Shown piece after piece: positions 21,617 to 33,387 of a stretch of 64,000 nt of DNA (positions are counted from its first letter, which is position 1; every line of letters begins with the position of its first letter). The stretch spans positions 67,611,628-67,675,627 of the forward strand of contig CM077164.1 of assembly GCA_039583875.1 (NCBI GenBank), given 5' to 3'. Made by a program: the position numbers and the translations under genes. Below the pieces are notes generated by a model. It was not told the origin of the DNA, ran no database searches, and saw only the letters and a program-made list of their open reading frames with translations. Source of the DNA: Platanthera guangdongensis (lineage: Eukaryota > Streptophyta > Magnoliopsida > Asparagales > Orchidaceae).

Positions 21617-24600
21617 TCACGAGAACAGGCGAGGGTAAGCCTCCCTCATCGCCGACTCTAGCTCCCAAGTCGCACTTTCCAAATCTTGATTCTTCCAAAG
21701 AACCTTCACCATCGGGATAGACTTTGATCGCAGCACTCGGTCCTGAGTATCCAAGATGCGGACCGGCACCTCAACATACGAGAGGTTGGGCTCCAACTGG
21801 GGCACGGCATCCAAGACTTGCCCACTGCTCCGCACACACTTCCGCAACTGGCTCACGTGGAAGACATTATGCACGCCTGGGAAGTTGGCGGGTAGATCCA
21901 ACCTATATGCTGACACACCAATACGCTCCAAAATTCTGAATGGGCCCACATACCTCGGATCCAGCTTACGGTTCTTGCCGAACCTCTTCACTCCAACCAT
22001 CGGAGACACCTTCAAGAAAACCAAATCCTCTACCGAAAATTCCAAATCAGACCTACGCCGGTTGGCGTTTTTCTCATATCTTTCCTGAGCTAACCGAAGC
22101 TTTTCCCGGATGAGTTTCACTGCAACCTCCATTTCCTCTAGAGCATCAGGACCCAACAACGGCCTCTCACCGGCCTCAGTCCAAAACAACGGAGTTCTGC
22201 AGCGCCTCCCATACAATGCCTCGAAGGGAGCCATTTGCAAGCTCTCTTGGTAACTGTTGTTGTAGGCAAACTCCATGAGCCGCAAACGCTCATCCCATGC
22301 TCCACCGTGATCTAGAATGTAGCATCTGATCATATCCTCCACAATCCGGTTCACCCGCTCGGTCTGCCCATTTGTCTGAGGGTGGAAAGCGGTAGAATAT
22401 CTCAAGTCTGTGCCCAAACCCTCCTGCAAACTCTTCCAGAAGCGGGAAGTAAATCTGGAGTCTCGGTCTGAAATGATGCTCACGGGAACTCCATGCAATC
22501 GGATGACTTCACTCAAATACAGCTCTGCTATCTTCTTCATCGGGTAGTCGATCTTATAAGGTACGAAGTGCGCACACTTCGTCAATCGGTCCACGATCAC
22601 CCAAACTGAATCAAATCCTCTTGGAGATCTTGGTAAGCCCGTGATGAAGTCCATAGAGATACTTTCCCACTTCCAAGTCGGGATTTCCAAAGGAGTCAGC
22701 TTTCCACCAGGCCTCCCATGATCGGCCTTCACTCGCTTGCAAGTGTAACATTCAGAAACATACCGAGCTATATCCCCTTTCATACCTTGCCACCAGGCGA
22801 TCTGCTTCAAATCATGATACATCTTCGTGGATCCCGGGTGGTAGGCAACACTGGATCCATGAGCCTCTTTGCATACCGTGCTCCTGATGTCTCCAACCGC
22901 GGGGATGCAAAACCTGCCGCGGTACTTCAAGGTACCCGAATCGTCGATGGAGAAATCCGGCAACTCCCCTCTCTCAGCCCTGAGGTACAGGTGAAACAAA
23001 TCTGGATCATCCTTCTGGTGCAACCTGGTGAGCGAAATCCAAGATGGCTCTGCCACTGCCAAACTGCTTTGCAAATCACAGCCTCCCACAGAGATGTCCA
23101 TCAACAGGAACTCTTCCACTAAACAGTCCGCCGTGAGGTTGAAGATCTTCCCTGACTTGCGGCTCAGGGCGTCGGCCACCACATTGGCCTTGCCTGGATG
23201 GTACTGGATCTCCACGTCATAATCGGCCACGAACTCTAGCCACCGACGCTGGCGCAGATTCAGCTCCTTCTGAGTAAACACGTACTTCAGACTCTTATGA
23301 TCTGTGAAAATCTTGCACTGGGCCCCATAGAGTAGATGCCTCCACAGCTTCAACGCAAAAATCACCGCCGCAAACTCGAGGTCATGCGTAGGATAATTCC
23401 GCTCGTGAGTCTTCAACTGCCGCGACCCATACGCGATCACCTTCCCCTCTTGCATCAACACGCCTCTGAGCCCAACATGCGAGGCATCCACATAAACATC
23501 ATAGTCCTTGCCCTCCGTAGGCAATGTCAAAACAGGAGCAGTGCACAATCTCCTCTTTAGCTCCAGAAAGGCCTCCTCGCACCGCTCACTCCAGATGAAC
23601 GCCGCATGCTTCTGCGTCAACTTAGTCAAGGGTGCTGCCAAGGTAGAAAAGCCCTCAACAAACCTTCGATAATAGCCGGCCAACCCCAAGAAGCTCCTGA
23701 TCTCCTTGGGTGTGCTCGGCCTATGCCAATCCATCACTGCAGAAATCTTCACCGGGTCCACTGAAATGCCATCTTTGTTCACCACATGACCCAGGAAGGA
23801 TACCTGAGGCAACCAGAACTCACATTTGCTCAACTTGGCGTACAACTGATGATCTCTCAAGGCAGATAACACCAACCGCAAGTGCTGATCATGCTCCGCA
23901 GCATTCCGAGAATAAATCAGAACGTCGTCTATGAATACGACCACAAACTTGTCCAGAAAATCCTTGAACACTCGGTTCATCATGTCCATGAACGCTGATG
24001 GCTCGTTGGTCAACCCGAAAGACATAACTAGGAACTCGAAATGTCCATGCCTCGATCGAAACGCCGTCCGTGGAATGTCCGACTCCCGGATTCTGAGCTG
24101 ATGATATCCTGATCGAAGGTCAATCTTGGAGAACACAGAACTGCCACGTAACTGATCGAATAAGTCGTGGATTCTGGGCAGGGGGTACCTGTTCTTGATG
24201 GTGACTTTGTTCAACTCCCTATAGTCGATGCAAAGGCGCATCGAACCATCCTTCTTCTTCACAAAAAGAACGGGTGCACCCCAGGGCGACGAGCTCTGCC
24301 TTATGAAACCCTTCTCCAATAACTCATCCAACTGGGTACGCAGCTCCTCCAGCTCTCGCGGGGACATCCGGTACGGCGCCTTAGCAATGGGACGCGTACC
24401 CGGCTCCAAGTCAATCACGAACTCGACATCCCTGGCAGGGGGAAGACCGGGAAGGTCGCTAGGGAACACATTAGAAAACTCACGGACAACAGGAATCTCA
24501 TCCAACAACGGCGCACTGCTAACAGTCCCCAGCACCGAAACTAAGCAAGCAAAACAATCGGAACTGAATAACCTTTGAGCACATACCGCAGAAATCGCCG

Positions 24601-25008
24601 GAGAGGCCTGACACGGATCGCCATAAATACTCCCAGGCTGACCGTTGTCCTTCTTGAAGTCCAAGCGCTTACCCCTGCACTGGATCACCGCATCGTATCT
24701 GGACAACCAATCCATACCCAGGATGACGTCGAAATCTTCCAAGTCTATAACCTTCAGATCCGCCTTGGCTGGGAAATCCCCCAACATAATAGGACAATCC
24801 AGAATGCCCTGATCTGATATCACAGAATCACCCGAGGGGAATTTGACGCAAAAGGCATCACCGACACGATCAAGGACCAGCTGGCACCGCTCTACAAAGG
24901 CCCTAGCCACAAAGGAGTGGGTAGCACCTGAGTCAAAGAGAACGCGCGCCCAGCGGTTCTTTACCTTAAAACTCCCTATATAAATATCAACGGGGAAAAG
25001 CACAGTCA
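21617..25008 (-). CDS. Element C pol: protease-RT-RNase H-integrase-chromodomain, intact
   Basis: The frame is open for about 1130 codons. Counting from the GTG codon that spans the splice junction, protease has [10 protein letters not shown] near residues 24-33. RT runs from about 180 to 400, with FIDD at 359-362. RNase H begins near 500 with VYVDAS. The integrase zinc finger uses His718, His724, Cys754 and Cys757. The catalytic triad is Asp787, Asp848 and Glu884, with the usual 35-residue spacing. The chromodomain at about 1095-1128 has [10 protein letters not shown] and ATWELE, as in Tekay. All catalytic residues I can check are present. No ATG precedes protease, so expression needs Gag fusion through splicing or frameshifting. 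The product would sit in virus-like particles and the nucleus. Confidence 0.95.
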
Positions 25009-25070
25009 CTACAGAAAACGAAAGTCAAACTAAACTGCAAAGGAAGTAAAAGACTAGCAAGAAGGTTTAC
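25009..25070 (-). other. Probable 62-nt intron between gag and pol of C
   Basis: The donor is TTTCAG|GTAAAC at 25070. The acceptor is the T-rich TTTTCTGTAG ending at 25009. Joining gives VIS, then a phase-1 Val codon, then TVLFPVDI. Without splicing, Gag ends at a TAG 27-29 bases after the last shared Gag codon, and pol is in another frame. A second acceptor, TTTGCAG near 25035, would leave a TGA in frame, so the first is preferred. Confidence 0.5.
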
Positions 25071-26301
25071 CTGAAATGACTTGCGTCGAAGTTTGAGCCT
25101 CCGCTGAAGATATCACGTTCAGCTTCCCTTTGCCGCTATCCATAGACTGAGGCGGTGGCAACGCCTGAAGAGGAACTGGTCGGTGCACAGACTGGAGCTG
25201 CGGGCATCGGGCCTTGGTATGACCTTTCTGTCCGCACTGATAGCAGACCTTGTCCTTCAACCAGCAACGGGCAACATCATGCCCCTCTTTCTTGCACAAA
25301 GTACACACCGCATTCTGTCTGGGAGCATCCTGTATAGCATGCACATGCACCTTCTGCGCCGCAGCCCTCTTGAAACATCTCTCAGCAGGATGGCCCGACC
25401 GGCCGCAAAAACCACAAACCTCCTTGCTCCTCTTCCCCGAAGGAGCACCAACTTGGGGGCTCTTTGCTTCAGCAGCTTTCCTCTTCTCATTCCTCGCCTG
25501 CTGTCCTCTATGCTTCGCGTTTTCGATGGCCTCTACCTTCAAAGCGGCCTCCACTGCCCCAGCATAACTCACCGCTCCATGAGCCACCGCTAGCTGCTGT
25601 ACCTCGCTCCGCAGGCCACCGAGGAACCGCTTTGCTCTATCCTCCTCTGAGCTCACCAAACTGGGGGCAAAGCGACTGAGTTTGCTGAACTCAATCTCGT
25701 ACTCGCTGACTGAGAGCTGCCTCTGCTTCAGATGTAAGAAATCATTCATCAGCCTGTCTCGCTCCACTGACGGTAGAAATTTCCGCATCAAGATCTCCTT
25801 GAAGGAAGCCCAAGTGCTTCCTCCTACCATTCCCTCCTTCTCCCTCATCCACCAACTCTTCGCTAACCCCTTCAGCTGATAGGCGGCCAGCATCACCTTC
25901 TGATCATCAGACACTCCAGAGTAGTGAAACATCTCTTCTATGGTGATTAACCAGTCATCCAATACCATGAAGTCCGCCTTACCATCGTAGGTAGGGGGAC
26001 GCAGTCGCTGGAACTGAGTGATGAAAGCCATCTCCGGGGGCACCACCACTGGAGGCACCAAAGGGGCTGGAGGTGCAGGAGGTGCGGGAATAGCTAAACC
26101 CGCAGCAGGGTCCTGCGCTCTCGGGGCTAGTCATGCCACCACAGACAACAGGGACTGGATCTGAGACTGAACGTCCACCATCTGCCTTGAAAGAGCCTCA
26201 TTGCTCTGCCTCAGACTTTCCATAACTGTACCGCTTTGAGTACCAGAATACCCGCCCTCAGATTGGGGAGTCGATCTCGCCGCTCTACGCTTAGGTGCCA
26301 T
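25071..26301 (-). pseudogene. Element C gag, intact except for one TGA
   Basis: The start MAPKRRAARS is at 26301. A single in-frame TGA at 26131-26133 (GCA-TGA-CTA; an ancestral CGA is likely) interrupts about 410 codons. After it come the Gag core motifs LRPPTYDG, DDWL, AKSWW, FLPSVERDRLM and FLGGLR. Three zinc knuckles follow: CGFCGRSGHPAERC, CTLCKKEGHDVARC and CYQCGQKGHTKARC, all with complete CCHC. Three knuckles is more than the one or two usual in chromoviruses. Gag forms the particle and binds genomic RNA. The stop may be recent, a sequencing error, or read through. Confidence 0.88.
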
Positions 26302-26675
26302 CCTAAAAAGATCAACAAACAAACATCAGAACCTAGTTCAACTACTAGGACAAAACAACAGGTACAGACAAACCTACATAAGTACTTGCTTTCACTGCCA
26401 ACTTGCTCTGGGGTTTTTATATATGTATATATATATTTATACAGGGGAAATAATGTCATGCTTAACCTAAGATGGTTCACCACCATCACACTAACTCTTG
26501 TGCCTAAGTCGAGCATGCATGAATTTTTAATCTCTTTTTGACTCAAAACCATGTGTGTACATATGTCATCCTGCAAGTCTTTAGCTTGGCACGTTGTGCT
26601 TATGCAATGTTATGCTATGCATGATTGTGCTATGCATTCTAAAAAGGCCCTAATGCATGTTATGAGCGGCGTACA

Positions 26676-26717
26676 CATGAAAATGTTATGCATCCCATAC
26701 TGCATAACATTTTCATG
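26676..26717 (-). other. Leader hairpin 1 of C: 17-bp perfect stem, GTATGGGA loop
   Basis: The arm CATGAAAATGTTATGCA at 26676-26692 is the exact reverse complement of 26701-26717. The 8-base loop reads GTATGGGA in element sense. Confidence 0.85.
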
Positions 26718-26748
26718 CAATGAAAAAAGAAAACGTGCTAGTCGCATT

Positions 26749-26792
26749 CATGTGGTGAGGTTATGCATCCCATACTACATAACCCTCACATG
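26749..26792 (-). other. Leader hairpin 2 of C: different stem, same loop
   Basis: The arms are CATGTG-GT-GAGGTTATG (left) and CATAACCCTCACATG (right), with one bulged C and an unpaired GT. The loop in element sense is TAGTATGGGATG. Its stem beyond TTATG is unrelated to hairpin 1. Confidence 0.8.
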
Positions 26793-26813
26793 TTGCCTCC
26801 TATGGTGGATCCA

Positions 26814-26862
26814 TATACGAACACATATTATGCATCCCATACTACATAATATGCCCCGTATA
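26814..26862 (-). other. Leader hairpin 3 of C: third stem, same loop
   Basis: The inner arms CATATTATG (26824-26832) and CATAATATG (26845-26853) pair perfectly. The outer TATACG/CGTATA arms also pair, across an internal loop. The 12-base loop is identical to that of hairpin 2. Confidence 0.8.
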
Positions 26863-26999
26863 CTTCATGTTATGCTATGAGTGTAGTGTTCGTGCTTCAG
26901 CCAAGACGTGCCGATGACATATCGGTGTGTGTATGACATGATGCTAAACTTCTAATACCTACAAGGAAAGGTTGCCTGACAAATTGTCAAGCAACCTCC

Positions 27000-27010
27000 C
27001 TCTGATACCA
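27000..27010 (-). other. Primer-binding site of element C (initiator Met-tRNA)
   Basis: The minus strand reads TGGTATCAGAG two bases after the end of the 5' LTR. Confidence 0.9.
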
Positions 27011-27012
27011 AC

Positions 27013-30000
27013 TGTCACAACCCGCATTTTCTCCGAAATTTTAGAAGTATCAGAGTAGAAGAAAACGCGCGTTGTGATGCCACGTCGGACAGGGGATAAC
27101 TGTCGACGCTCAGGCGACCACTAACTGCTAAGACTAAGAAAGTTCAAAACTTGAATGATGTGAAAAAACCAATTATATTTTTGAGGCCGTATCCCTCGGC
27201 TTCGTGGAATAACTAGTCCACCCTTTCAAAATTATACTTATACGCAGCGGAAAATACTTTATTCATTTTTTTAACATCCTAAGAGAGTGCTTATGCGTCC
27301 AGGGGACGCCTAAGACTATGCAAAACCCTAGATTTAATTTATATATCATATATAGGAAATACCCCTTTTTTTACGCGGTTTGAAAATAGTGGTTAAGCTC
27401 TTTAGGAAGGAAAACATGATGCCTATATTTTTGATATAATGGTTAGTTTCCTTTATAGGTTTTAAAATAACTAGCAACCTAACATAAATCATCCCAGAAG
27501 CAAGTTGAATAAACTCCAAAACAGGAAAAAATAGCAGTATCAGCAAGGTACAATGCATCTAAAAAGAGAAACCACCAGTGGGCGCCAACAACTGACACGA
27601 ACCCACTGGTGAGTAGGTATATCTGTACTACAAGTCTAAAGGAACTACCTCCCAGGAGTGAGGAAAAGAAAACTCAGCAACAGCTAGCACTAGCAACCTC
27701 CAGGAGAAACCCTAGCCGCTCAGTCGGCTATAAACTTGAACCTGAGGCATTCAAAGAAGAGAACGCCTCAGCAAAGCAATATATAAACATGGAAGTGAAC
27801 AATAGCATGAGAAAGAAGTGAAACAGGTAAGAGCTAAAGTAAACAGGTGCAGGAAAATACTCGACATGAGTAGGTAAAAAAAAGGGGGTGCACCAAGTGC
27901 ACGGGTGAGGTCATGCCTCTCACATATCTGCAGGAAGGATTAGCAAAATAACAGATAAAATCAAGTATAAAGCTAGAGCAGGAAGAGCCACCTAGTACTG
28001 GGGATGGACAAAAATGGAAATAAGGGCCTAGACTGGTGGCAACGGTCCAACCACGTCTCACAGGCCTAAACATCTCAAGGTGCTGTGGTGGTGGAATCGG
28101 TCCAACTCAACCAAACAGCTCACATTGTCTTAATAAGACAAGAAGTAAAACAAGGGTGGCGGCATCGGTCCGACCACCTCAAAACCACATCCAACTCCAG
28201 CACTAAGTGACTCGGGAAACCCCTTCCTGGTAGTCCCATGAACCACCATGACGTCAACACTGAACCCTACACATCTAGAGCGACCCACCTAAGAGCCTTA
28301 TATTCATACCGACGGACTCAACATCGACTTTGCCCAAGCAAGAGGGTTGACACAATTAAATTGAAGGTGACACGAATCCTAGTTTAAGTATTTTGATACT
28401 AAACGCATACCGGTAATGTGATACTAAATACGACAAGGTAGCTTGACCTCCAACTAAGACCTTAAAGTTAACTTACTACCACCGTACACAATTAGCTTAC
28501 TACATCTCATAAACACTATACTTGGGTGGTTCGATACATACATTAGCAAGGGGCTTAACACTAATGCGAACAAGTGAATTGACACTAAATAAAGAAAATG
28601 ACAAGAGGGTTGGGTGGCTTCGATACCCATCCAATTTTCGTTGGGACAACCCAGGGGCAACTACGGTAACATCCTTGCCAAAAAAAACTAATGAATTTAC
28701 CTCAAAATCTCCTAGCGCCGAGATCATATCAAAGTTCTAAATGCAACAAAAATAATATCAAGAATTTCTCTAGGGCTGCAATCATATCAAGAATTTATCA
28801 TAAATTAGGTAACACAACTAGCATGAAGAAAATTCACTTTGGCAAGAGAGTACTTGCCTCGGCTTAAGGAGGAGTTCGGCGGCAATGATCTTCCCAATAG
28901 GTCAAGATTGCAGCGATAATTTATCAAAATCTGGACAAAAAAAAACTGGCTAGCAAGGACCGGCCAACGCAACCCCTCCAAACCTCCGGCCACCTAATCA
29001 AACGGCAGCACCTAAGCTTCTAAACCGCCGGCCTTAAGCAGCGAAGATCACAAGATTTCCTGGATAACCCAACCGGGGAAGAACAATACCATAAAAACGA
29101 GAAAAAAATGCAACCCTAACCTACCTATCGGGAAACAGAGATGGAGAAATCCAAAGAAAAATTACCTCGGAACGAAGATCTAGCCTAGAGGAGTTCGGAT
29201 CCGGTCTCAAACGAAGATTTCCGGTGGAATCGGGCGGTCGGAGGAGAGTCGGGGCCTCCGTCTTTCTCCAGTCTCCCGCTCGGGCTGCGACAGCGGGCCG
29301 CCAGGTCTTTGGGGAAATTCCTAAACCTAAAGCCGGGCTTATATAAATATACACTTATACACTTATTCCTATAATTATTTATATATGCACACCACACACA
29401 TACTCATATATTTATTTACACACACACAAAAATACACATATATATACATATAGTTATACATACTCATAAATACACACATATATACATATATTTATACATA
29501 CACATATAAATATACTTATTAATTGACTAAGACAACCGCTAACCACACTAGATACAAGCACTAAAATACATGTACACGTCTATTAACATGCACACGCGCA
29601 CACAAATATTCTACCCCGGGCGCAAGCTCACGCACGCGCACGCACAACTTACAAACCCTGCAAGCACGTGCACGTGCAATTACGCAACGGCACGCCCACA
29701 ACGCTCGCTAAGCCCTAAATGCGAAAACATGCAAATACGCTCACATAAATGACGGCTCGCTAACTAGCGACTGTCGAAAAGGCGCGAAAACTAACGTTCT
29801 CGGATTCCGACCAAATCCGCACCGTAGCTAAACACTCGGGCTACGAAAACATCGGCGAAGTCGGACACAACCTCCGACGACCACACACTTGGGCAAACCT
29901 CGCCCGAAGCCAAAGTACAGGGATTCCCTAAGAGGCTCAGCCGGGCCTCCAAAACAGGCACCGGCTAGCTGGGGAAACCAAACAACAGGCTAAAACTCTA

Positions 30001-30104
30001 AGAACACCTAACGAGGTACTCTAACAACGGCACGAGCCGGGAATGCGCCAACGTAACGCCAAACGAGGACTTAAATAATTGCCAAAAAATTCGGGGGCGT
30101 TACA
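27013..30104 (-). repeat. 5' LTR of element C
   Basis: It is almost identical to 18401-21506. It lacks 11 bp near 29237 and shows a few homopolymer and point differences. It ends next to the target copy TTGAG (30105-30109). Confidence 0.95.
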
Positions 30105-30109
30105 TTGAG

Positions 30110-31705
30110 GCACACGGCCTGGGACACGGCCGTGTGCCAAGCCGTGTTCGGCCCAGGTCTGGAGATTTTTGAACGGATCTGAGCCGTTTTTTTCTTTAAT
30201 TTGATCCAACGGCCCAGATGATTTCCTGCTCTATTAAGGCCGGGAATAGGGGAGTTAATCCCTCATTTCTCTCCAAGGCTTTCTCTTTCCAAGGTGTTAG
30301 AGAGAAGAGGAAGAAGAAGGAGGTTTCCGGCCGCCGCCGGGGCATCGGAGCACCGTTCCGAAATCTGATAGCGGATCCGTGGAGGAAAGGTCGTTGCGAA
30401 GAGTTCTATCCGTGTAGTTTTTCCATGGCTCCTAAACGGACTACGAGGGTAACGATTCTCTACTTGAGCAGGTGAAACTCTTTCTTTCTGCATGTGGAAT
30501 CCCGCTCCCGCGAGTGTGTGGTGAGTGTGTGGTGTTCCTTGGGGTTGATGTGAATAGTCCCCCTTGTGTTGCATATGGAGTCCGGAATCGTAAGTACGGG
30601 CATAGGCATTGTGTGTGAGGCCTACTCGGACATGTATTGTCTGGATCGGTGATGTTGCATTTGATATGTTCTGCCGGAGAAGACTCCGTGCTTTGGGTTT
30701 TTCGGGTTTCTATGCAGTAGATTGCAGCAGGGACCCTTGGACGTTAGCTTCAAGGCGCACCCGGAAAACTGAGCAGAAACGTGTTCTGCTAACTTGGCGG
30801 TCTGGGAACCAGCCTTGAACATAACTGGGTTAAGCGATTGTTTGGAAATTTTGGGATCCGAGAGAAGCTTGGCCCGTGCGTAGGACTTAAATCGACTAGG
30901 AGACGTGAGCAACGGGCAAGTGGAATCAGACTTAGGCTATGTGGTTCGGTGCGAGAGACCCGAAGACGGGGACTAGCCATTGGCATAGTCGGGAGCGTTA
31001 GACGGTGGTCAGAAAGGCTAAATGCTCACTTGGTTGCCATCTTTGGGATGGTGGTGAAGCCACAAAATTGACCAGATTCATCGTTAATATTCCCTGAGTG
31101 CACGGGGTGTTTGGCCGTGCGAGCCTACACCTGTGGCAGAGTATAATTGCGCATAAAGGTTTTATTGGGCTAATGATATGCAGGGAAAGAGCGCCGCCGT
31201 CCCAAGTCAGGGGCGGGGTCATTATAATTTGGTCGACTTTTAGCTGACCGTTGCTTTGTTTGCCACCGTGCGGTGGAATGTGCTTGCAGGTGCTGCGGAA
31301 CCGAGTGCCAAATAGCGGGCTGGAGCCCATGTTGCTGTGCTGGCCCTAGAAGGCCGTAGAATAGTTGTTTTTTACTTTTATCATGTGTGGCCGACCTGCG
31401 AGCCGATGTATGTAATACATGTTTTATTAAGTGAACATTTGTAAGGCCATAAGGCCATGTACCTTTTCAGTGTATTTGGGTTTCATTACTGTGGTTGTGG
31501 TCGTGGACATTCATATGTATTGGATTTAATATTTGGGTTCTTTGAACTTTAAAAGCTTCCGCTAGAATTCTCTGTGTAGGACGAGTAGTCTTAATTGGAT
31601 AGTTTGAATATACATTTGGTAACCCTTCCAACTGTCTGTGGTATATGTCTTCGGGTTCCAGCTGGACCTTCTGTTATATGCCATGCGACAGATGGGGGTG
31701 TTACA
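30110..31705 (+). repeat. 3' LTR of element B, second part
   Basis: It matches 11594-13188 of the 5' LTR with scattered substitutions and ends GTGTTACA. Open frames here also occur in the 5' LTR and are not genes. Confidence 0.93.
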
Positions 31706-33387
31706 ACTCGTTGTCCAGCCATGATTCTATCATTCAGTGCAAGCTCAAGTGCTTGGATTTCAAAGGTGATAAAGGCCAGCCCATTAGTGTATATGGTTTG
31801 CAACGTCAGGAATCTCCAATCATTTCTGCGGTACGTGCTCGTAAATTTCGAGATTCTAGCAGCGATTCTTTCCTTGTTATCATTTCTGTTCTGGATGTTA
31901 TACCTATTATGCCTCGGCTTGAGGACGTTTCTGTGGTGTGTGAGTTTCCGGATATTTTTCCTGTTAGTCTTCGTGAACTTCCTCCTGAGAGAGGTGGAGT
32001 TTGTTATAGACCTTGAGCCAGAAACTCGCCCTTTTGCAAAAGCACTGTATCGCATGGTGCCGCATCAGTTGAAGGAGCTGCATACTCATTTGGTTGAGTT
32101 GGTACAGTGTAGATTTATTAGACCTAGTTCTTCCCCTTAGGGTGCAACATTCCTCTTCATTAAGAAAAAAGATGGAACGATGTGGCTGTATATAGATTGT
32201 AGAGAGATAAACAAGGTGACCATCAAGAACATATATCCATTGCCTTGGATTGATGACTTGTTTGACAAGCTCCAAGGTAGTTCCATGTTCTCGAAGATTG
32301 ACCTTTGTTCGGGCTACCATCAGTTGATAATGCGTGAGTCAGACGTTCCGCTAACTGCTTTTTATTCCCGATATGGTCACATTGATTTTCTGGTAATGTC
32401 TTTTGGATTAACGAACGCACCGTCAGCATTTATGGACATGATGAATAAGGTGTTCAACGACTTTATGGATAAGTTCATGGTTGTATTCATTGAGGACGTC
32501 CTGGTATATTCCAGAAATGCAGAAGAGCACACCTTGCACTTTCCCTTGGTCTTAGCTACTCTGAGGGAGCACAAGCTGTATGCAAAGCTTAGTAAGTGCG
32601 AGTTCTGATTGTCTCAGGTGTCATTACTAGGACACATTATAAGCAAGGACGGTATCTCAAAGGATCTCTCAAAGATAGTTATTGTTTTGGAATGGAAGAG
32701 ACCTTCATCGTCTAAGGAGATAAGGAGATTCTTAGAGGAGGTTGGATACTATAGGTTATTTGTGGAGTGATTCTCAGTGTTGTCTGTGTTATTGACCAAG
32801 CTTACGCAAAAGAGCGCAACTTTTGTTTGGAGTGACGCCTATGAGGAAGCCTTTGTGGAGCTCAAGAGAAGAATGTGTTCTGCTCCAGTTTTGGTGTTGC
32901 CTACAGAAGCAGTAGAGTATGTTGTTTATGTGGAAGCTTCGCGAGTAGAAGTCAGATGCGTGTTAATGCAGGGCGGCAAAGTGATTGCATATTGATCGAG
33001 ACAACTGAAGGTCCATGAAAAGAATTATCCTACGCATGACTTAGAATTTTCTGCAGTCATTTATGACTTGAAGTTATGGAGGCATCTTCTGTATGGACTG
33101 TCATGCAAAATTTACACAGACCACAAAAGTTTGAAATATGTCTTCACTCAGAATGAGCTGAACTTGCGCCAGGGTAGATGGTTGGAATTTGTTGTGGACT
33201 ATGAAGTTGATATCGTTTATCATCACGACAAGGCTAACGTTGTGGCGAGTACTTTGAGCAGAAAGCCCGCGAATGTTTTTAACCTCACTATGCATTCTTT
33301 AGTAGAAGAGTTCTTATTAATGGACATAGTCGTTGGGAGAAGCGCTTCGCCAAGTAGCTTAGAGGTGGAAGAGCCTTCGTGGATTAC
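31706..33387 (+). pseudogene. Element A, part 2: protease end, RT, RNase H; inactive
   Basis: It continues the protease broken at 11216 and stays alignable with the C polyprotein ([44 protein letters not shown]). The RT centre reads FIEDVL instead of FIDDVL, and the RNase H site reads VYVEAS instead of VYVDAS, so both catalytic Asp residues are lost. There are also stops near 32138, 32606, 32768 and 32993 and a frame change near 31990. The piece ends at the G insertion, with target copy ATTAC at 33383-33387. Confidence 0.9.

Larger units (their letters stand above)
26302..26999 (-). other. Untranslated leader of element C
   Basis: About 700 bases lie between the primer-binding site and gag. 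No ORF is supported. The striking content is three consecutive hairpins at 26676-26862 and several shorter TTATGC/GCATAA arms around 26600-26660 and 26865-26880. Confidence 0.8.
18401..30104 (-). mobile_element. Element C: nearly intact Tekay-like chromovirus
   Basis: An 11.7-kb element on the minus strand lies inside the 3' LTR of B. Its 5' LTR is on the right (27013-30104) and its 3' LTR on the left (18401-21506). The target duplication is TCGAG/TTGAG, where a single C-to-T explains the mismatch; the uninterrupted site is seen in B's 5' LTR. It has a primer site, leader hairpins, gag, pol and polypurine tract in order. The LTRs differ by a small number of substitutions and one 11-bp indel, so it inserted recently. 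It is the youngest-looking gypsy here. Confidence 0.95.
11217..31705 (+). mobile_element. Element B: chromovirus (Ty3/Gypsy), split by element C
   Basis: The 5' LTR (11217-13188), Met-tRNA site, gag, pol, polypurine tract and 3' LTR (18028-18400 plus 30110-31705) are all present. Without C the 3' LTR is 1969 bp against 1972 bp for the 5' LTR. The target duplication is ACTTG at 11212-11216 and ACTCG at 31706-31710, one base different. Removing B rejoins the protease of element A in frame (GMD ... SIIQC). B is inactive through many nonsense changes. Confidence 0.9.

Noticed and set aside
22718..25679. Plus-strand frames of 60-136 codons over element C
   Set aside because: They are antisense shadows of the intact minus-strand gag and pol, with no family resemblance.
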